Below are positions 1-8,673 of a DNA stretch of 64,000 bases, in pieces. Every line of letters begins with the position of its first letter. Positions within the stretch are counted from its first letter, which is position 1. The notes beneath the pieces were generated by a model. The model did not search any database, was not told the origin of the DNA, and was given only the letters and a program-made list of their open reading frames with translations. The position numbers were made by a program, and so were the translations under genes. The stretch comes from Bacteroides sp. (GTDB taxonomy: Bacteria; Bacteroidota; Bacteroidia; Bacteroidales; SM23-62), in assembly GCA_011053095.1 (NCBI GenBank), contig DRHS01000191.1:1-64000 (forward strand). The letters are read 5' to 3'.

Positions 1-54
1 GAAACCAACAAAACCCTACCCACTTACTGACAACTGTTAATAAGACTTTGCTTT

Positions 55-2571
55 TTGAAAATACAACCGGAAATTTTTGAAATACTATGCAAAAACCAGC
101 TCAAATTGTTAATAACCGCCTTGTTTTTAGACCTGAGTAGTTACAAAGATTTTAATAATATCATTATCAAGTACGTCGATGGAGATTCTATCTATATCAG
201 AGACATTGGTTGGGTCGAGGATGCCGGGGCCATTCAAACCAATGTTGTCCGCATTAATGGTAAAAGACAGGTTTACCTCCCTATCTTCAAGCGCCCCGGT
301 GCAAACACCATCGAAGCAGTTGAAACCATTAAAAATTCACTTGAACTTCTGGGTCAACGGCTCCCTGAAGACGTTCATCTAAATATCATTTTTGACCAAT
401 CAAATTACATACGAAATTCAATCAACAGCACTATCCGGGCCGGACTAAGCGGTCTGATTCTTGTCGTGGTGGTACTTATCCTCTTCCTCGGAAATTTCAG
501 GTCGGCACTAATAGCTGCACTCTCCCTTCCACTTTCAATAATGTTTGCCCTGACAGGTCTTTATTTCACAGGTCAGAGCATTAATACAGTAACATTAGGA
601 GGCCTTGCCCTGGTATTGGGATTAATGGTTGATAATTCAATAGTGGTGCTTGAAACCACAGACCGGCATATTAAAATGGGTAAATCAAATTTAAAGGCAG
701 CAATGGATGCTGCGGCTGAAGTGTCCATGCCAGTCCTTGCCTCCACATTGGCCATTGTTGTGGTATTTGTACCGGTAATATTCCTGAGTGGCATTGCCAG
801 GTATCTTTTCTCTCCCCTGGCAATGGTGGTAACATTTGCCATGGCCGGTTCCTATATTTTTTCACTTACCCTGATCCCTGTTGCAGCTGCTAAGATTCTG
901 AAAATAAAACAGGAAAAACCTGAAAAAGATGCTTTCCGTGGATTATTCGGAATGTTCAATCGTTTCATTGAATGGCTGGTTTTAAAATATCGTATAACCT
1001 TAGGCTGGGTATTGGGTCACCGCTGGCAGGTTTTATCAAGCACTGTTCTGATTTTTATTATCTCCCTGTTTTTTGCAGGGAAGATTGGGTATGAATTATT
1101 TCCCTCAATGGATGTGGGCCAGCTTGTAGTTTACACAAGAATGGAACCAGGGACTCCCCTTGAAGAATCAGAGTTTCAGGTTGAAAAGATGGAAAACCTT
1201 ATTAAGCAGGAGCTTGGTAGTGAACTGGATATGATTGTATCCAATATAGGTGTCTTTTTTGACCTTCCGGCTGCATGGACACCAAATTCAGGGACCCAGG
1301 ATGCTTTTATTAAAATTCAGCTCACCGAAAATCATAAAATCAGGACCAAAGATCTTGAAAAACAGCTGCGAGAGAAATTCCGTAGAGAATTCCCGGGTAT
1401 TGAGTTCAGTTTTAATAAAGGCGGAATGATTACTGCTGCACTGAATGAGGGCATAACCTCTCCCATTGATATACAGGTTCAGGGAAACGATTTGTATGTC
1501 GCAAACAGTATTGCCAGGAGAATTCGTGATACGGTTGTGACAGTCAGGGGGACAAGGGATGTAAGGATCATGCAGCGCCTCTCCCAGCCCTTTATAGATA
1601 TCAGGGTAGACAGGGAGAAAGCGGCCGAACTGGGAGTAGATGCGGTAGATGCGACAAAAAACCTGGTTTCAGCACTTAATTCAAGTACCTCCTTTGCAAA
1701 GGCATTCTGGATAGATGAGAACAATGGGAACCACTATTTTGTGGGAGTAACTTATCCCGAGTATCACATTAATTCAGAGACCAGCCTGATGAATGTAACC
1801 GTAACTGGTGATAAGCACCAACAGCCAGTGCCCCTGAAAAATTTTGCCAGCCTGTCGAATTCCTCGGCTCCTTCGGAGATTAACCATCTGAATCTGACCA
1901 GGGTTACAAATGTATATGTTAATGTTGAGGACAGTGATATAGGCACAGTCTCTTCAGAAATTACGAGACGTCTGGAAGTAATAAAAGCCTCACTACCACC
2001 TGGTTACGAGATCGCTCTCAGGGGAGAGGTACAAAGTATGAAGGAATCATTTTCTGAACTCCGGACTGGCTTTATTCTGGCCATTATTCTTGTGTATTTA
2101 ATAATTGTACCCCTGTTTGGCAGCTGGAAGCAGCCCTTAATAGTAATATTTACAATTCCCCTTGGACTGATTGGTGTAATATGGATGCTCTACCTGACGA
2201 AGACATATATCAGTATCCAATCCATAATGGGGATCATCATGATGACCGGAATATCAGTAGCCTATGGCAATATCCTTATCGATCGAATTAATGCAAGGTT
2301 GAAACAGGGTGAATCGGTAATGTCAGCGATCATCGAGGGTGCGGGCGAAAGATTGAGACCGGTCCTGATGACAATGCTTACCACCGTAATGGGATTATTA
2401 CCACTAGCCATGGGATTCAGGATCGGTAGTGAAGCCAATGTGCCACTGGCACGCACAATTATAGGTGGCATTATCGTTGCCACCGGAATGACATTAATAA
2501 TCATTCCGATACTGTATTCTTTCTTTACAAAAACTGTGAAACAAATTAGCCCGGATGAAATCAATGCTTAA
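55..2571 (+). CDS. RND efflux permease, N-terminally truncated
   Basis: Inner-membrane proton-driven efflux pump subunit of the AcrB/HAE type. The family is normally about 1,030-1,050 residues but this frame gives 838. Homology begins near residue 29 (SYKDFNN), inside the second porter subdomain. The first transmembrane helix and most of the first porter domain are therefore absent. The TM4 proton-relay motif is VDNS at residues 192-195, with Asp193 where AcrB has Asp407, an offset of about 214 residues. The start is a TTG, and an in-frame TGA lies upstream at 28-30, so the frame cannot extend further. The second half is complete, with the second porter module and final helix bundle near residues 660-825. 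It overlaps the adaptor gene by 17 nt. It may be a decayed gene or carry a frameshift or assembly fault near position 140; efflux activity is doubtful unless the N-terminus lies upstream. Confidence 0.8.
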   Translation: MKIQPEIFEILCKNQLKLLITALFLDLSSYKDFNNIIIKYVDGDSIYIRDIGWVEDAGAIQTNVVRINGKRQVYLPIFKRPGANTIEAVETIKNSLELLGQRLPEDVHLNIIFDQSNYIRNSINSTIRAGLSGLILVVVVLILFLGNFRSALIAALSLPLSIMFALTGLYFTGQSINTVTLGGLALVLGLMVDNSIVVLETTDRHIKMGKSNLKAAMDAAAEVSMPVLASTLAIVVVFVPVIFLSGIARYLFSPLAMVVTFAMAGSYIFSLTLIPVAAAKILKIKQEKPEKDAFRGLFGMFNRFIEWLVLKYRITLGWVLGHRWQVLSSTVLIFIISLFFAGKIGYELFPSMDVGQLVVYTRMEPGTPLEESEFQVEKMENLIKQELGSELDMIVSNIGVFFDLPAAWTPNSGTQDAFIKIQLTENHKIRTKDLEKQLREKFRREFPGIEFSFNKGGMITAALNEGITSPIDIQVQGNDLYVANSIARRIRDTVVTVRGTRDVRIMQRLSQPFIDIRVDREKAAELGVDAVDATKNLVSALNSSTSFAKAFWIDENNGNHYFVGVTYPEYHINSETSLMNVTVTGDKHQQPVPLKNFASLSNSSAPSEINHLNLTRVTNVYVNVEDSDIGTVSSEITRRLEVIKASLPPGYEIALRGEVQSMKESFSELRTGFILAIILVYLIIVPLFGSWKQPLIVIFTIPLGLIGVIWMLYLTKTYISIQSIMGIIMMTGISVAYGNILIDRINARLKQGESVMSAIIEGAGERLRPVLMTMLTTVMGLLPLAMGFRIGSEANVPLARTIIGGIIVATGMTLIIIPILYSFFTKTVKQISPDEINA

Positions 2572-3667
2572 ATATCATCTCCCCTTCATTTTCATTATTG
2601 GACAGGCGATACTGCTTTCCTGCAGTCAGGGAAATGAAGGTGCAGTAAATGTGCAAACTGTTCCTGATGATAAACTTCAAACCGTACAGGTTGTTCATCC
2701 CTCTAAAAGAATTATTACATCAGAGATAGCTTTAACCGGTACATTAAAACCGAACCAGGAAGTTTTGTTATTTGGTATGGAAAGTGGATTTATCAAATCA
2801 ATTCACAAGGATATCGGCGATCATGTAAAAAAGGGGGAGCTCATCGCTGAACTCGAAAATCCTGAATTGAGTAAACAATTTGAAATCCACACTGCTGAAT
2901 TCAACTTGAAAAAATCAGTTTATGACCGTCTGAAAGGGATTTATGAAGCTACTCCTGATATTACTACCATTGAGCAGCTGGAAACAGCCCAAACGGAGTA
3001 TGAATCATCGGCGGCTGTTCTTGAGGCCACCAGGTTACAACTGGAGTTCCTTCGAATAAAGGCTCCATTCAATGGTTTTGTAAGCGAACGGTTCGTTGAT
3101 GTCGGTGCCGTAGTTCAGAGCGGGATTACCTCATCAAATCCACAGCCGATAGTTAATATCATGGAAACAGAAATTTTACGGTTAAACCTTGATATCCCGG
3201 AATCTGATATTCCTTTCATAGAGGCTGGAACCGTCGTCAATATTCTATTCCCGGAACTTCCCGGATTAGAATTTAGTGCAAAAGTATCAAGGCTTGCCGG
3301 TGCTCTGAATCCTCTAACGAAAACCATGGAAGCTGAAGTAGATATCGACAATCAGAACCGGGTATTGTTGCCAGGGATGTATGCCCGGGTGCGGGTAAAT
3401 CTTGCAAACCCGGATCCGGTTCTGACTCTTCCGTATTCTGCACTGCTTGCTATAAAAAATGAAACTCATGTATTCAGGGTGATAAATGCCTCTGTTGTTA
3501 AATCTCCAATTCGTATAGGCATAAGTAATAAGTACTTTTTTGAGGTATTAAATACGGATATCACAGAAAATGATCTTGTGATCATAAGGGGCAAGGAGCT
3601 TGTAAGTGATGGAATGAGGGTGGAAGCAATTGAAAAAAAAGAAACACATCATGATGCTATGGAATAA
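2555..3667 (+). CDS. RND efflux periplasmic adaptor (membrane fusion protein) lipoprotein
   Basis: Periplasmic adaptor that links an RND permease to a TolC-like channel. The N-terminus is a lipoprotein signal with lipobox LLSC and acylated Cys23. A biotinyl-lipoyl-like half-motif follows around residues 76-105 (GFIKSIHKDIGDHVKKGE), then a helical hairpin at about 105-165. The returning lipoyl half (IKAPFNGFVSERFVDVGAVV) and a beta-barrel domain come next. Length (370 aa) is normal for the HlyD/AcrA family. The ATG lies inside the permease gene and its stop lies inside the TolC-like gene, so the three are translationally coupled in one operon. Substrate cannot be told from sequence. Confidence 0.93.
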   Translation: MKSMLKYHLPFIFIIGQAILLSCSQGNEGAVNVQTVPDDKLQTVQVVHPSKRIITSEIALTGTLKPNQEVLLFGMESGFIKSIHKDIGDHVKKGELIAELENPELSKQFEIHTAEFNLKKSVYDRLKGIYEATPDITTIEQLETAQTEYESSAAVLEATRLQLEFLRIKAPFNGFVSERFVDVGAVVQSGITSSNPQPIVNIMETEILRLNLDIPESDIPFIEAGTVVNILFPELPGLEFSAKVSRLAGALNPLTKTMEAEVDIDNQNRVLLPGMYARVRVNLANPDPVLTLPYSALLAIKNETHVFRVINASVVKSPIRIGISNKYFFEVLNTDITENDLVIIRGKELVSDGMRVEAIEKKETHHDAME

Positions 3668-4961
3668 AATATTACATGGTTTGTCCATTATTCTTCTTGC
3701 CGGTTTACCTTCAACACTTCCGGGACAAAACAATAAGATAGGATATATTGATCTTGAATCTGTTCTGAGGCTATCGGGTGCTGACAATCTCACCATCGAA
3801 GAATTCAGAAAAAAAAATGTTCTGGCTCATTCTGAATATATTAAAACCAGGGAATGGTGGCTGCCTGAGATTTACGCAGGAGCATCGACACATTATCTTG
3901 CGGGTTCCGCTTTGAATACCGACGGCAGAATATTTACCGGTGTGGAAAGAAATAGCCTGTGGGCAGGTGTTGGACTGGCGGCAGAATGGGATTTTGGAGA
4001 GGGGATTTATAAGGTTCTCTCAGCCAAACATAAGGCTGAAGCCGCCGTTTACATGAGCCAGGCCGAAAAAAACAAGGCAATCCTGGATGTTGTAATGGCC
4101 TACTATGATCTACTGGCTGAGCAGGCCATTTATAATGCACTATCCGGACAGGTTTTAAAATCAGACAGCATAGTTTTTCAGATCGCAGCACAGGTTAACG
4201 CAGGCATGCAATACAAATCAGACCTGCTCCTCGCAAAAAGCAATCACAATCATCTCAGAATCAATCTTCTTCAGATTGACGAGAACATGAAGACAAAATC
4301 TGCTGCTCTTGTGGATCAACTGAATATCGAGGGGGATGTAATATTACTAGGCTCTGCATCGGATATGATTCCAGTCAGAATAATTGAAGATTCTGAATTT
4401 GTTCCCGCTTCGGAGGGCTATCTTAAACGGCCGGAGTACCTTGGCCTGCAAACGGATTTGAAATCCATCGAATATGAAAACAAACTATACTCAACTGCCC
4501 TGGCTCTTCCATCTATCAGAGTAGGAACCTATGGCTCAATGTTCGGTAATGCAATTCCCGATCTTGATCCGACCATGGAATTTAATACATCACTAACCTG
4601 GAGAATACCACTCGGGAGGCTGGTTTATGCAGGAGACAGAAAGGTCGGGGAAACAAAAATCCTCCTGCAAGAGAATCGGATTGAACAATTCAAAAATACC
4701 GCCACAAGGGAAATAACTCTTGCAAGAGTACACATGAAATCTGCTGAAATGCAAATGGATCTTGCGGAAGAGTCGGTAAAATTTTCCCAGGAAGCCCTTA
4801 ATCAAAGTATACTACGACAAAAAGAAGGGATGGCCAGATCTTTTGAGGTATTCCAGGCCCAGGAATATAATCTCAAAGCTGAACAGGACTATATCAGGGC
4901 CATTTGCAATTTCAATAAATCTCAGTACAGCTTATTTGTTGCCCTGGGCAATGATTTGTAA
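3651..4961 (+). CDS. TolC-family outer membrane efflux channel
   Basis: Outer-membrane factor of the tripartite pump. It has a hydrophobic signal peptide (KILHGLSIILLAGLPSTLPGQ) and long amphipathic helices arranged as two outer-membrane-efflux repeats. Length is 436 aa, as expected for TolC relatives. The frame is open from a TTG at 3630, but ATG 3651 gives a normal signal peptide and a 17-nt overlap with the adaptor, so it is preferred. It is the last gene of the permease-adaptor-channel operon. The following 220 bases hold only the promoter of the next gene. Confidence 0.9.
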   Translation: MMLWNKILHGLSIILLAGLPSTLPGQNNKIGYIDLESVLRLSGADNLTIEEFRKKNVLAHSEYIKTREWWLPEIYAGASTHYLAGSALNTDGRIFTGVERNSLWAGVGLAAEWDFGEGIYKVLSAKHKAEAAVYMSQAEKNKAILDVVMAYYDLLAEQAIYNALSGQVLKSDSIVFQIAAQVNAGMQYKSDLLLAKSNHNHLRINLLQIDENMKTKSAALVDQLNIEGDVILLGSASDMIPVRIIEDSEFVPASEGYLKRPEYLGLQTDLKSIEYENKLYSTALALPSIRVGTYGSMFGNAIPDLDPTMEFNTSLTWRIPLGRLVYAGDRKVGETKILLQENRIEQFKNTATREITLARVHMKSAEMQMDLAEESVKFSQEALNQSILRQKEGMARSFEVFQAQEYNLKAEQDYIRAICNFNKSQYSLFVALGNDL

Positions 4962-5150
4962 AAATGGTGGAATACTCGATACTGAAATAAAACCGATCAA
5001 ACCACTCTTTTACAGCAATCCACGTGAATGGTGTGGCAATCAGTGCCGAAATCAAAATCCATTTTATAATACTTTGTCTCAGATAAAGGATGGGATTCCC
5101 GTCTTTCAAAGATTTTAGCTGCTCCTTATAGTTTAGTTAAGTGCGTATGC

Positions 5151-5158
5151 TATATTTG
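5151..5158 (+). promoter_or_regulatory. Bacteroidota -7 box before the DUF1080 gene
   Basis: TATATTTG matches the Bacteroidota -7 consensus TAnnTTTG and ends 27 nt before the ATG at 5186. No convincing TTTG -33 element is seen at the usual 19-21 nt spacing. This is inference from consensus only. Confidence 0.5.
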
Positions 5159-5185
5159 CTTTCACAATTCGAAACTCCGGTACAT

Positions 5186-5896
5186 ATGAAAAATCTTAAA
5201 TTCCTTTTATCCCTTTTTTTGATAGGACTATTATCCTGCCAGGAGGTAGCTGAGGATCCAAATACCCTCTCCAAGCGGGAACAAAAAGAAGGATGGACCC
5301 TACTCTTCGATGGAAAAAGTCTGGATCAGTGGAGATCCTACCTCAAGGATGATATTTCGGGATGGATTGTGGAAGATGGGACGATGAAAGCACTTGGACT
5401 TGGTGGAGACGAGGGTGGAGATATAATAACCCGAAAACAGTTCGAAAATTTTGAACTGTCACTGGAATGGAAAATAGGTGATGCTGGCAACAGTGGCATA
5501 CTGTATATGGTCAAAGAAGATACAGGTTTTCATCAGGTTTACTGGACCGGACCGGAGTATCAATTGATTGACGAAATTGGTTTCCCCCAGGAATTGCAGG
5601 ACTGGCAAATGACGGGAGCAAATTATGCGATGCACCCTGCTCAGAATCCCGAGGTTAAGCCAGCGGGTGAGTGGAATACCTCCAAAATTGTAAAATCAGG
5701 GGCTGATGTTCAGCACTGGCTGAATGGGAAAAAAGTAGTTGAATACCAGCTCTGGACTGAGGATTGGGAGGCGAAGGTGTCTGATGGTAAATGGAGTACC
5801 TTCCCCAATTATGGAAGATTTAAGAAAGGTCATATCTCCCTCCAGGATCATGGTTCCCTGGCCTGGTTCCGCAACATTAAGATCCGGGAATTATAG
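5186..5896 (+). CDS. DUF1080 (3-keto-disaccharide hydrolase-type) lipoprotein
   Basis: Exported lipoprotein with lipobox LLSC (acylated Cys18) and a single DUF1080 domain, a concanavalin-like fold. Typical motifs are GWTLLFDGKSLDQWR near the start, DAGNSGILYMV in the middle and ISLQDHGSLAWFRNIKIREL at the end. DUF1080 proteins are linked to glycan processing in Bacteroidota, and some family members hydrolyse 3-keto-glycosides; the substrate here is unknown. A frame is open from 5141, but ATG 5186 starts the lipoprotein signal and sits just after the -7 box. No dehydrogenase partner is adjacent. Confidence 0.88.
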   Translation: MKNLKFLLSLFLIGLLSCQEVAEDPNTLSKREQKEGWTLLFDGKSLDQWRSYLKDDISGWIVEDGTMKALGLGGDEGGDIITRKQFENFELSLEWKIGDAGNSGILYMVKEDTGFHQVYWTGPEYQLIDEIGFPQELQDWQMTGANYAMHPAQNPEVKPAGEWNTSKIVKSGADVQHWLNGKKVVEYQLWTEDWEAKVSDGKWSTFPNYGRFKKGHISLQDHGSLAWFRNIKIREL

Positions 5897-5916
5897 TATG
5901 GCCCGCTGGCACATAA

Positions 5917-5952
5917 AACAGGGTGCCCGGTATATAATCCGCTCACCCTGTT
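5917..5952. terminator. Hairpin between convergent genes
   Basis: AACAGGGTG (5917-5925) pairs perfectly with CACCCTGTT (5944-5952) across an 18-nt loop. It lies between the ends of the DUF1080 gene (+) and the regulator gene (-), so it may serve both directions. There is no strong T-run. Confidence 0.5.
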
Positions 5953-5979
5953 GTCTGGACATCCAAATATGATAGTGGT

Positions 5980-6267
5980 TTATTTCGGTTTCAGATAAGC
6001 TGAAATAGCCCTGACATAAGCTTCAAATCTCTCTCTACCCAGGTTAGTAATCCTGCAGCTCGTCTGGGGATAATTCCCCTTAAACTTCTTTTTTACCTCA
6101 ATGTATCCTGCTTCTTTAAGCCTTGTGATCTGAACACTCAGGTTGCCTGAGCTTGCTCCTGTCTCCTCCTTGAGGTATGCAAAATCGGCCTTTTCAACAT
6201 TTATAAGGATTGAGACAACAGCCAGCCTGAGTTGTGAATGTAATATGGGATCGAGATCCTTATACAT
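5980..6267 (-). CDS. Small winged-helix transcriptional regulator (MarR/ArsR-like, HTH_34 type)
   Basis: A 95-residue DNA-binding protein made almost entirely of one winged helix. The recognition region is around residues 28-55 (FAYLKEETGASSGNLSVQITRLKEAGYI) and a basic wing follows (KKKFKGNYPQTSCRIT). This form is common in Bacteroidota beside a small membrane protein. Its ATG overlaps the stop of the upstream membrane-protein gene by 8 nt, so the pair is one transcript. The palindrome upstream of the pair is a candidate binding site. Function of the pair is unknown. Confidence 0.85.
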   Translation of the reverse strand: MYKDLDPILHSQLRLAVVSILINVEKADFAYLKEETGASSGNLSVQITRLKEAGYIEVKKKFKGNYPQTSCRITNLGRERFEAYVRAISAYLKPK

Positions 6268-6865
6268 TGTTCCCGTTTTTTGAAGCCCTCAGAAGGTAAC
6301 CGGGAATGAGATAACCAAAGGCCATCGCAACCGCGAATACCAGCAACTGCTGTGTTCCCTGAAGGTATATTGCCACAATCGCTGCAATCAGGAACACTAC
6401 CGAACCAAATACGAGGGGATGGAAACGGCACATCAGTCCGGATACAGCTGTGGCCATTGCTGTCACTCCAAGAATAAAAGGTGTAGGATAGGTATTGACT
6501 TTAAGAGACAGGAAAACCATTAAACCCATCAGCATTCCTGCCAGAATCCAGATGATTTTAACATACCGGTCAAGGTGGGTCATTACTCTATCTCTTTTTT
6601 TAGACCTGGAACGAACAATAAATTGAACGACAAGAGCCGCAGCAATAAATATTGACCAGGTAAGCAGGCTCATTATGTTAATTTTCTGATACTGTTCTAT
6701 CTTTATGTAATGCTCAATAACAAAGTAACTCGACAGGCTGGCCAGAATCAGGGCCCAGCCCCAGGTAAGATAATAGAAACTCCCCTCCCGCATGTTATTA
6801 CGTAGGTTCGATATTGATTTCTGAATGATCTGAAGACTTTCTTCAGGAGTTAAAGTCTGTTCCAT
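6260..6865 (-). CDS. Integral membrane protein paired with the winged-helix regulator
   Basis: Unrecognised 201-residue membrane protein with about six hydrophobic segments. The N-terminus is soluble and begins MEQTLTPEESLQIIQKSI, a pattern seen in Bacteroidota membrane proteins that precede HTH_34 regulators. ATG 6865 is chosen over the longer frame (to 6895) because the longer one would run into the -7 box. Gene order membrane protein then regulator, with an 8-nt overlap, suggests the regulator responds to or controls a membrane process. No enzymatic motif is visible. Confidence 0.75.
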   Translation of the reverse strand: MEQTLTPEESLQIIQKSISNLRNNMREGSFYYLTWGWALILASLSSYFVIEHYIKIEQYQKINIMSLLTWSIFIAAALVVQFIVRSRSKKRDRVMTHLDRYVKIIWILAGMLMGLMVFLSLKVNTYPTPFILGVTAMATAVSGLMCRFHPLVFGSVVFLIAAIVAIYLQGTQQLLVFAVAMAFGYLIPGYLLRASKNGNNV

Positions 6866-6892
6866 GGTAGTATTATTTTTATAAACATAGTA

Positions 6893-6900
6893 CAAATATA
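6893..6900 (-). promoter_or_regulatory. Bacteroidota -7 box before the membrane protein/regulator pair
   Basis: The minus strand reads TATATTTG, a full match to TAnnTTTG, 27 nt upstream of ATG 6865. The adjacent palindrome occupies the spacer and -33 area. Confidence 0.6.
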
Positions 6901-6904
6901 AATT

Positions 6905-6921
6905 AGTTTATGTTATAAACT
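6905..6921. promoter_or_regulatory. Candidate operator palindrome
   Basis: AGTTTAT-GTT-ATAAACT is a perfect 7-3-7 inverted repeat lying directly upstream of the -7 box. The position fits repression by the winged-helix protein encoded second in this operon (autoregulation). That is inference; no second copy was seen. Confidence 0.5.
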
Positions 6922-7031
6922 TTATATTTTTGTAATTATTTTTATAATTGAGCCATGATGCTAATTATCAGACATATCCCCCTCCAGGAAAATTCATTAA
7001 ATCACAAATAAGCAGGTTACTGCCAGCCTGA

Positions 7032-7571
7032 TCAGTCCTTTGGATTCATTCTTTTGAATATTCGTTTCAGTATAAATGATACCGGAACCATAAGCAACCA
7101 GGATATCGTCCTGATATTGGGGCCGAAAACTGCGAACGGGAAGGTAAGTACTGAGGTAATCGGTCCGGGCATTAATTTAAGGTAGGTCTTATCCTTTTCC
7201 AGACCCGTAACTGCCTCAGTGATTAAATCCTGTCTATTCGCATAATGCAATGCCCATACCCCAATACCCCCAGCAATGGCGAGAGATATTGATTCCAGAC
7301 GGAGAACAAGGGTTTGTCCCCAGTAAAGCAGTATCAATATCATCCCGACGGTCATCACCAGATAATTCATGTAGCTCGCCTTCAGGACCGCCACAAGCTC
7401 ATTGGCAGTAAAATGGTCAACATCCGGCCGGGGCATAGCCAGAAAGACCTGAAAGATCATCAGCGCCTAAAGCACATCTATAATTGTCATTACCCGTTTC
7501 AATTGCCTCTCACCTCTATCTACCAAGGCGGGTGTTGCTTCAGGAATAAATCTTTTGAGTGGATTTTTCAT
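7032..7571 (-). pseudogene. Membrane protein gene interrupted by an in-frame amber codon
   Basis: From ATG 7571 the frame encodes 34 residues (MKNPLKRFIPEATPALVDRG...) and stops at TAG (7467-7469). It continues in the same frame for another 144 codons to 7032. The residues flanking the stop (TIIDVL before, ALMIFQVFLAMPRP after) together make one continuous hydrophobic helix. This argues the two parts were one protein of about 179 residues with four membrane segments. An internal ATG at 7460 could still start a 142-residue product lacking the N-terminus. The family is not recognised. A nonsense mutation, a sequencing error or stop readthrough are all possible. Confidence 0.6.
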
Positions 7572-7589
7572 AGAATAAGTTTTTGACGT

Positions 7590-8504
7590 TTATTTTCCTC
7601 CCCACCTGAACTGATATGCAAGGGAGAGCAATTCATAATCGGAACCTTTATCCTGCCTGGAAGTTGTAAACCCAAATAGTTTGAGAGAATGATGAAGTCC
7701 AATGGGAATGGCAAAAGTCCCCCCTACCCGGAAAGTGGATATATGGGATTCTCTTTCAACACCGTTTACAGATGCAGTCCCCCCATCTGCATATCCTGCA
7801 TTCGCAGCAATCCACATACCTTTAGAAAGGGACCTGATTACATGAACTTTCCCGGTGATAACCGGTTTTTGTTTCATTTCACCTCCCCCATAAAATTCCT
7901 TATTAATTGTAAAAAGCCATATATTGGTATAAGCTTCAAGATACCATTTATCAAACCTGTGAGAAATACCCAGCTGAGGCTTGAAGGTGAACCGGTTGGA
8001 GCCGAGATTAATAAGCCGGTCCGGAAAATACTGTCCAACCGGAAGATAAACCTGCATGTTAAATCCAACAATGGTTCTCTGCCGGTAGGACTTATATTCC
8101 TCCATATTTAACGCCGGTGATCCATACAGGTTAACAGAAAAACGGATCCGCGGATCGCCTAATCCGTGCCGCGAAGTATATTTCTGCTCCTGATTCTGAA
8201 CTCCTGACCAGTTACCGAATGCATATGGCAGAACAGCATCAATCTTTCCGGATTTTCCAAATACATTTATTGATCTGGCATAGACTGCCACAATGCCATG
8301 AACCGTTGCATTCAGGTCTTCAATTGAAAGGGCAGGATCCAGAAGAATATTTCCCTGGGTCCAGGTATATCCGGCCATTACGAAATTCATCCCCACCGGT
8401 ACATTGGTCAGGCTTCTGGGTTCCAGTTCCTGGGCTCTGATTTTGTCCGGAAAAAGTAAACCAGTCAGTAGTAAGGCGAGAAGCAGGTATAGATAAATCC
8501 TCAT
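7590..8504 (-). CDS. MetA-pathway-of-phenol-degradation-like outer-membrane beta-barrel
   Basis: Predicted outer-membrane protein of the Phenol_MetA_deg type, a family of putative transport barrels. A signal peptide (MRIYLYLLLALLLTGLLFPDKIRAQ) is followed by alternating beta-strands and the C-terminal strand YELLSLAYQFRWGGK. Length is 304 aa. The frame is open to 8630, but that extension reaches into a strong hairpin and lacks a signal, so ATG 8504 is preferred. It lies downstream of the arylsulfatase but is separated by the hairpin. Substrate is unknown; the family name does not imply phenol degradation here. Confidence 0.75.
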   Translation of the reverse strand: MRIYLYLLLALLLTGLLFPDKIRAQELEPRSLTNVPVGMNFVMAGYTWTQGNILLDPALSIEDLNATVHGIVAVYARSINVFGKSGKIDAVLPYAFGNWSGVQNQEQKYTSRHGLGDPRIRFSVNLYGSPALNMEEYKSYRQRTIVGFNMQVYLPVGQYFPDRLINLGSNRFTFKPQLGISHRFDKWYLEAYTNIWLFTINKEFYGGGEMKQKPVITGKVHVIRSLSKGMWIAANAGYADGGTASVNGVERESHISTFRVGGTFAIPIGLHHSLKLFGFTTSRQDKGSDYELLSLAYQFRWGGK

Positions 8505-8625
8505 GGCAGGAACATGTTGCTTTTTATATCCGAAATTCCCGAATGAAAATTCCAGTTTCATGGTAAAGCTGTCTGTATCGGTTGATTTGAGAATATTCTT
8601 ATGTGATTTTTGAGGTTTGGTCTTT

Positions 8626-8656
8626 AACACCAGCGGGAGGGCTTCCCGCTGGTGTT
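8626..8656 (-). terminator. Strong hairpin after the arylsulfatase gene
   Basis: AACACCAGCGGGA (8626-8638) pairs perfectly with TCCCGCTGGTGTT (8644-8656) around a 5-nt loop, a 13-bp GC-rich stem starting 17 nt past the arylsulfatase stop. There is no T-run on the minus-strand side, so it may stabilise or attenuate the transcript instead of ending it. Confidence 0.6.
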
Positions 8657-8673
8657 CACTGAAATATATCAGA

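Noticed and set aside
4843-5118. Open frames on both strands after the TolC-like gene
   Set aside because: They overlap the TolC-like coding sequence or lack any homology or start context; composition is not coding-like.
8505-8630. N-terminal extension of the MetA-like barrel gene to 8630
   Set aside because: It would start inside a strong hairpin and precede a clear signal peptide at 8504.
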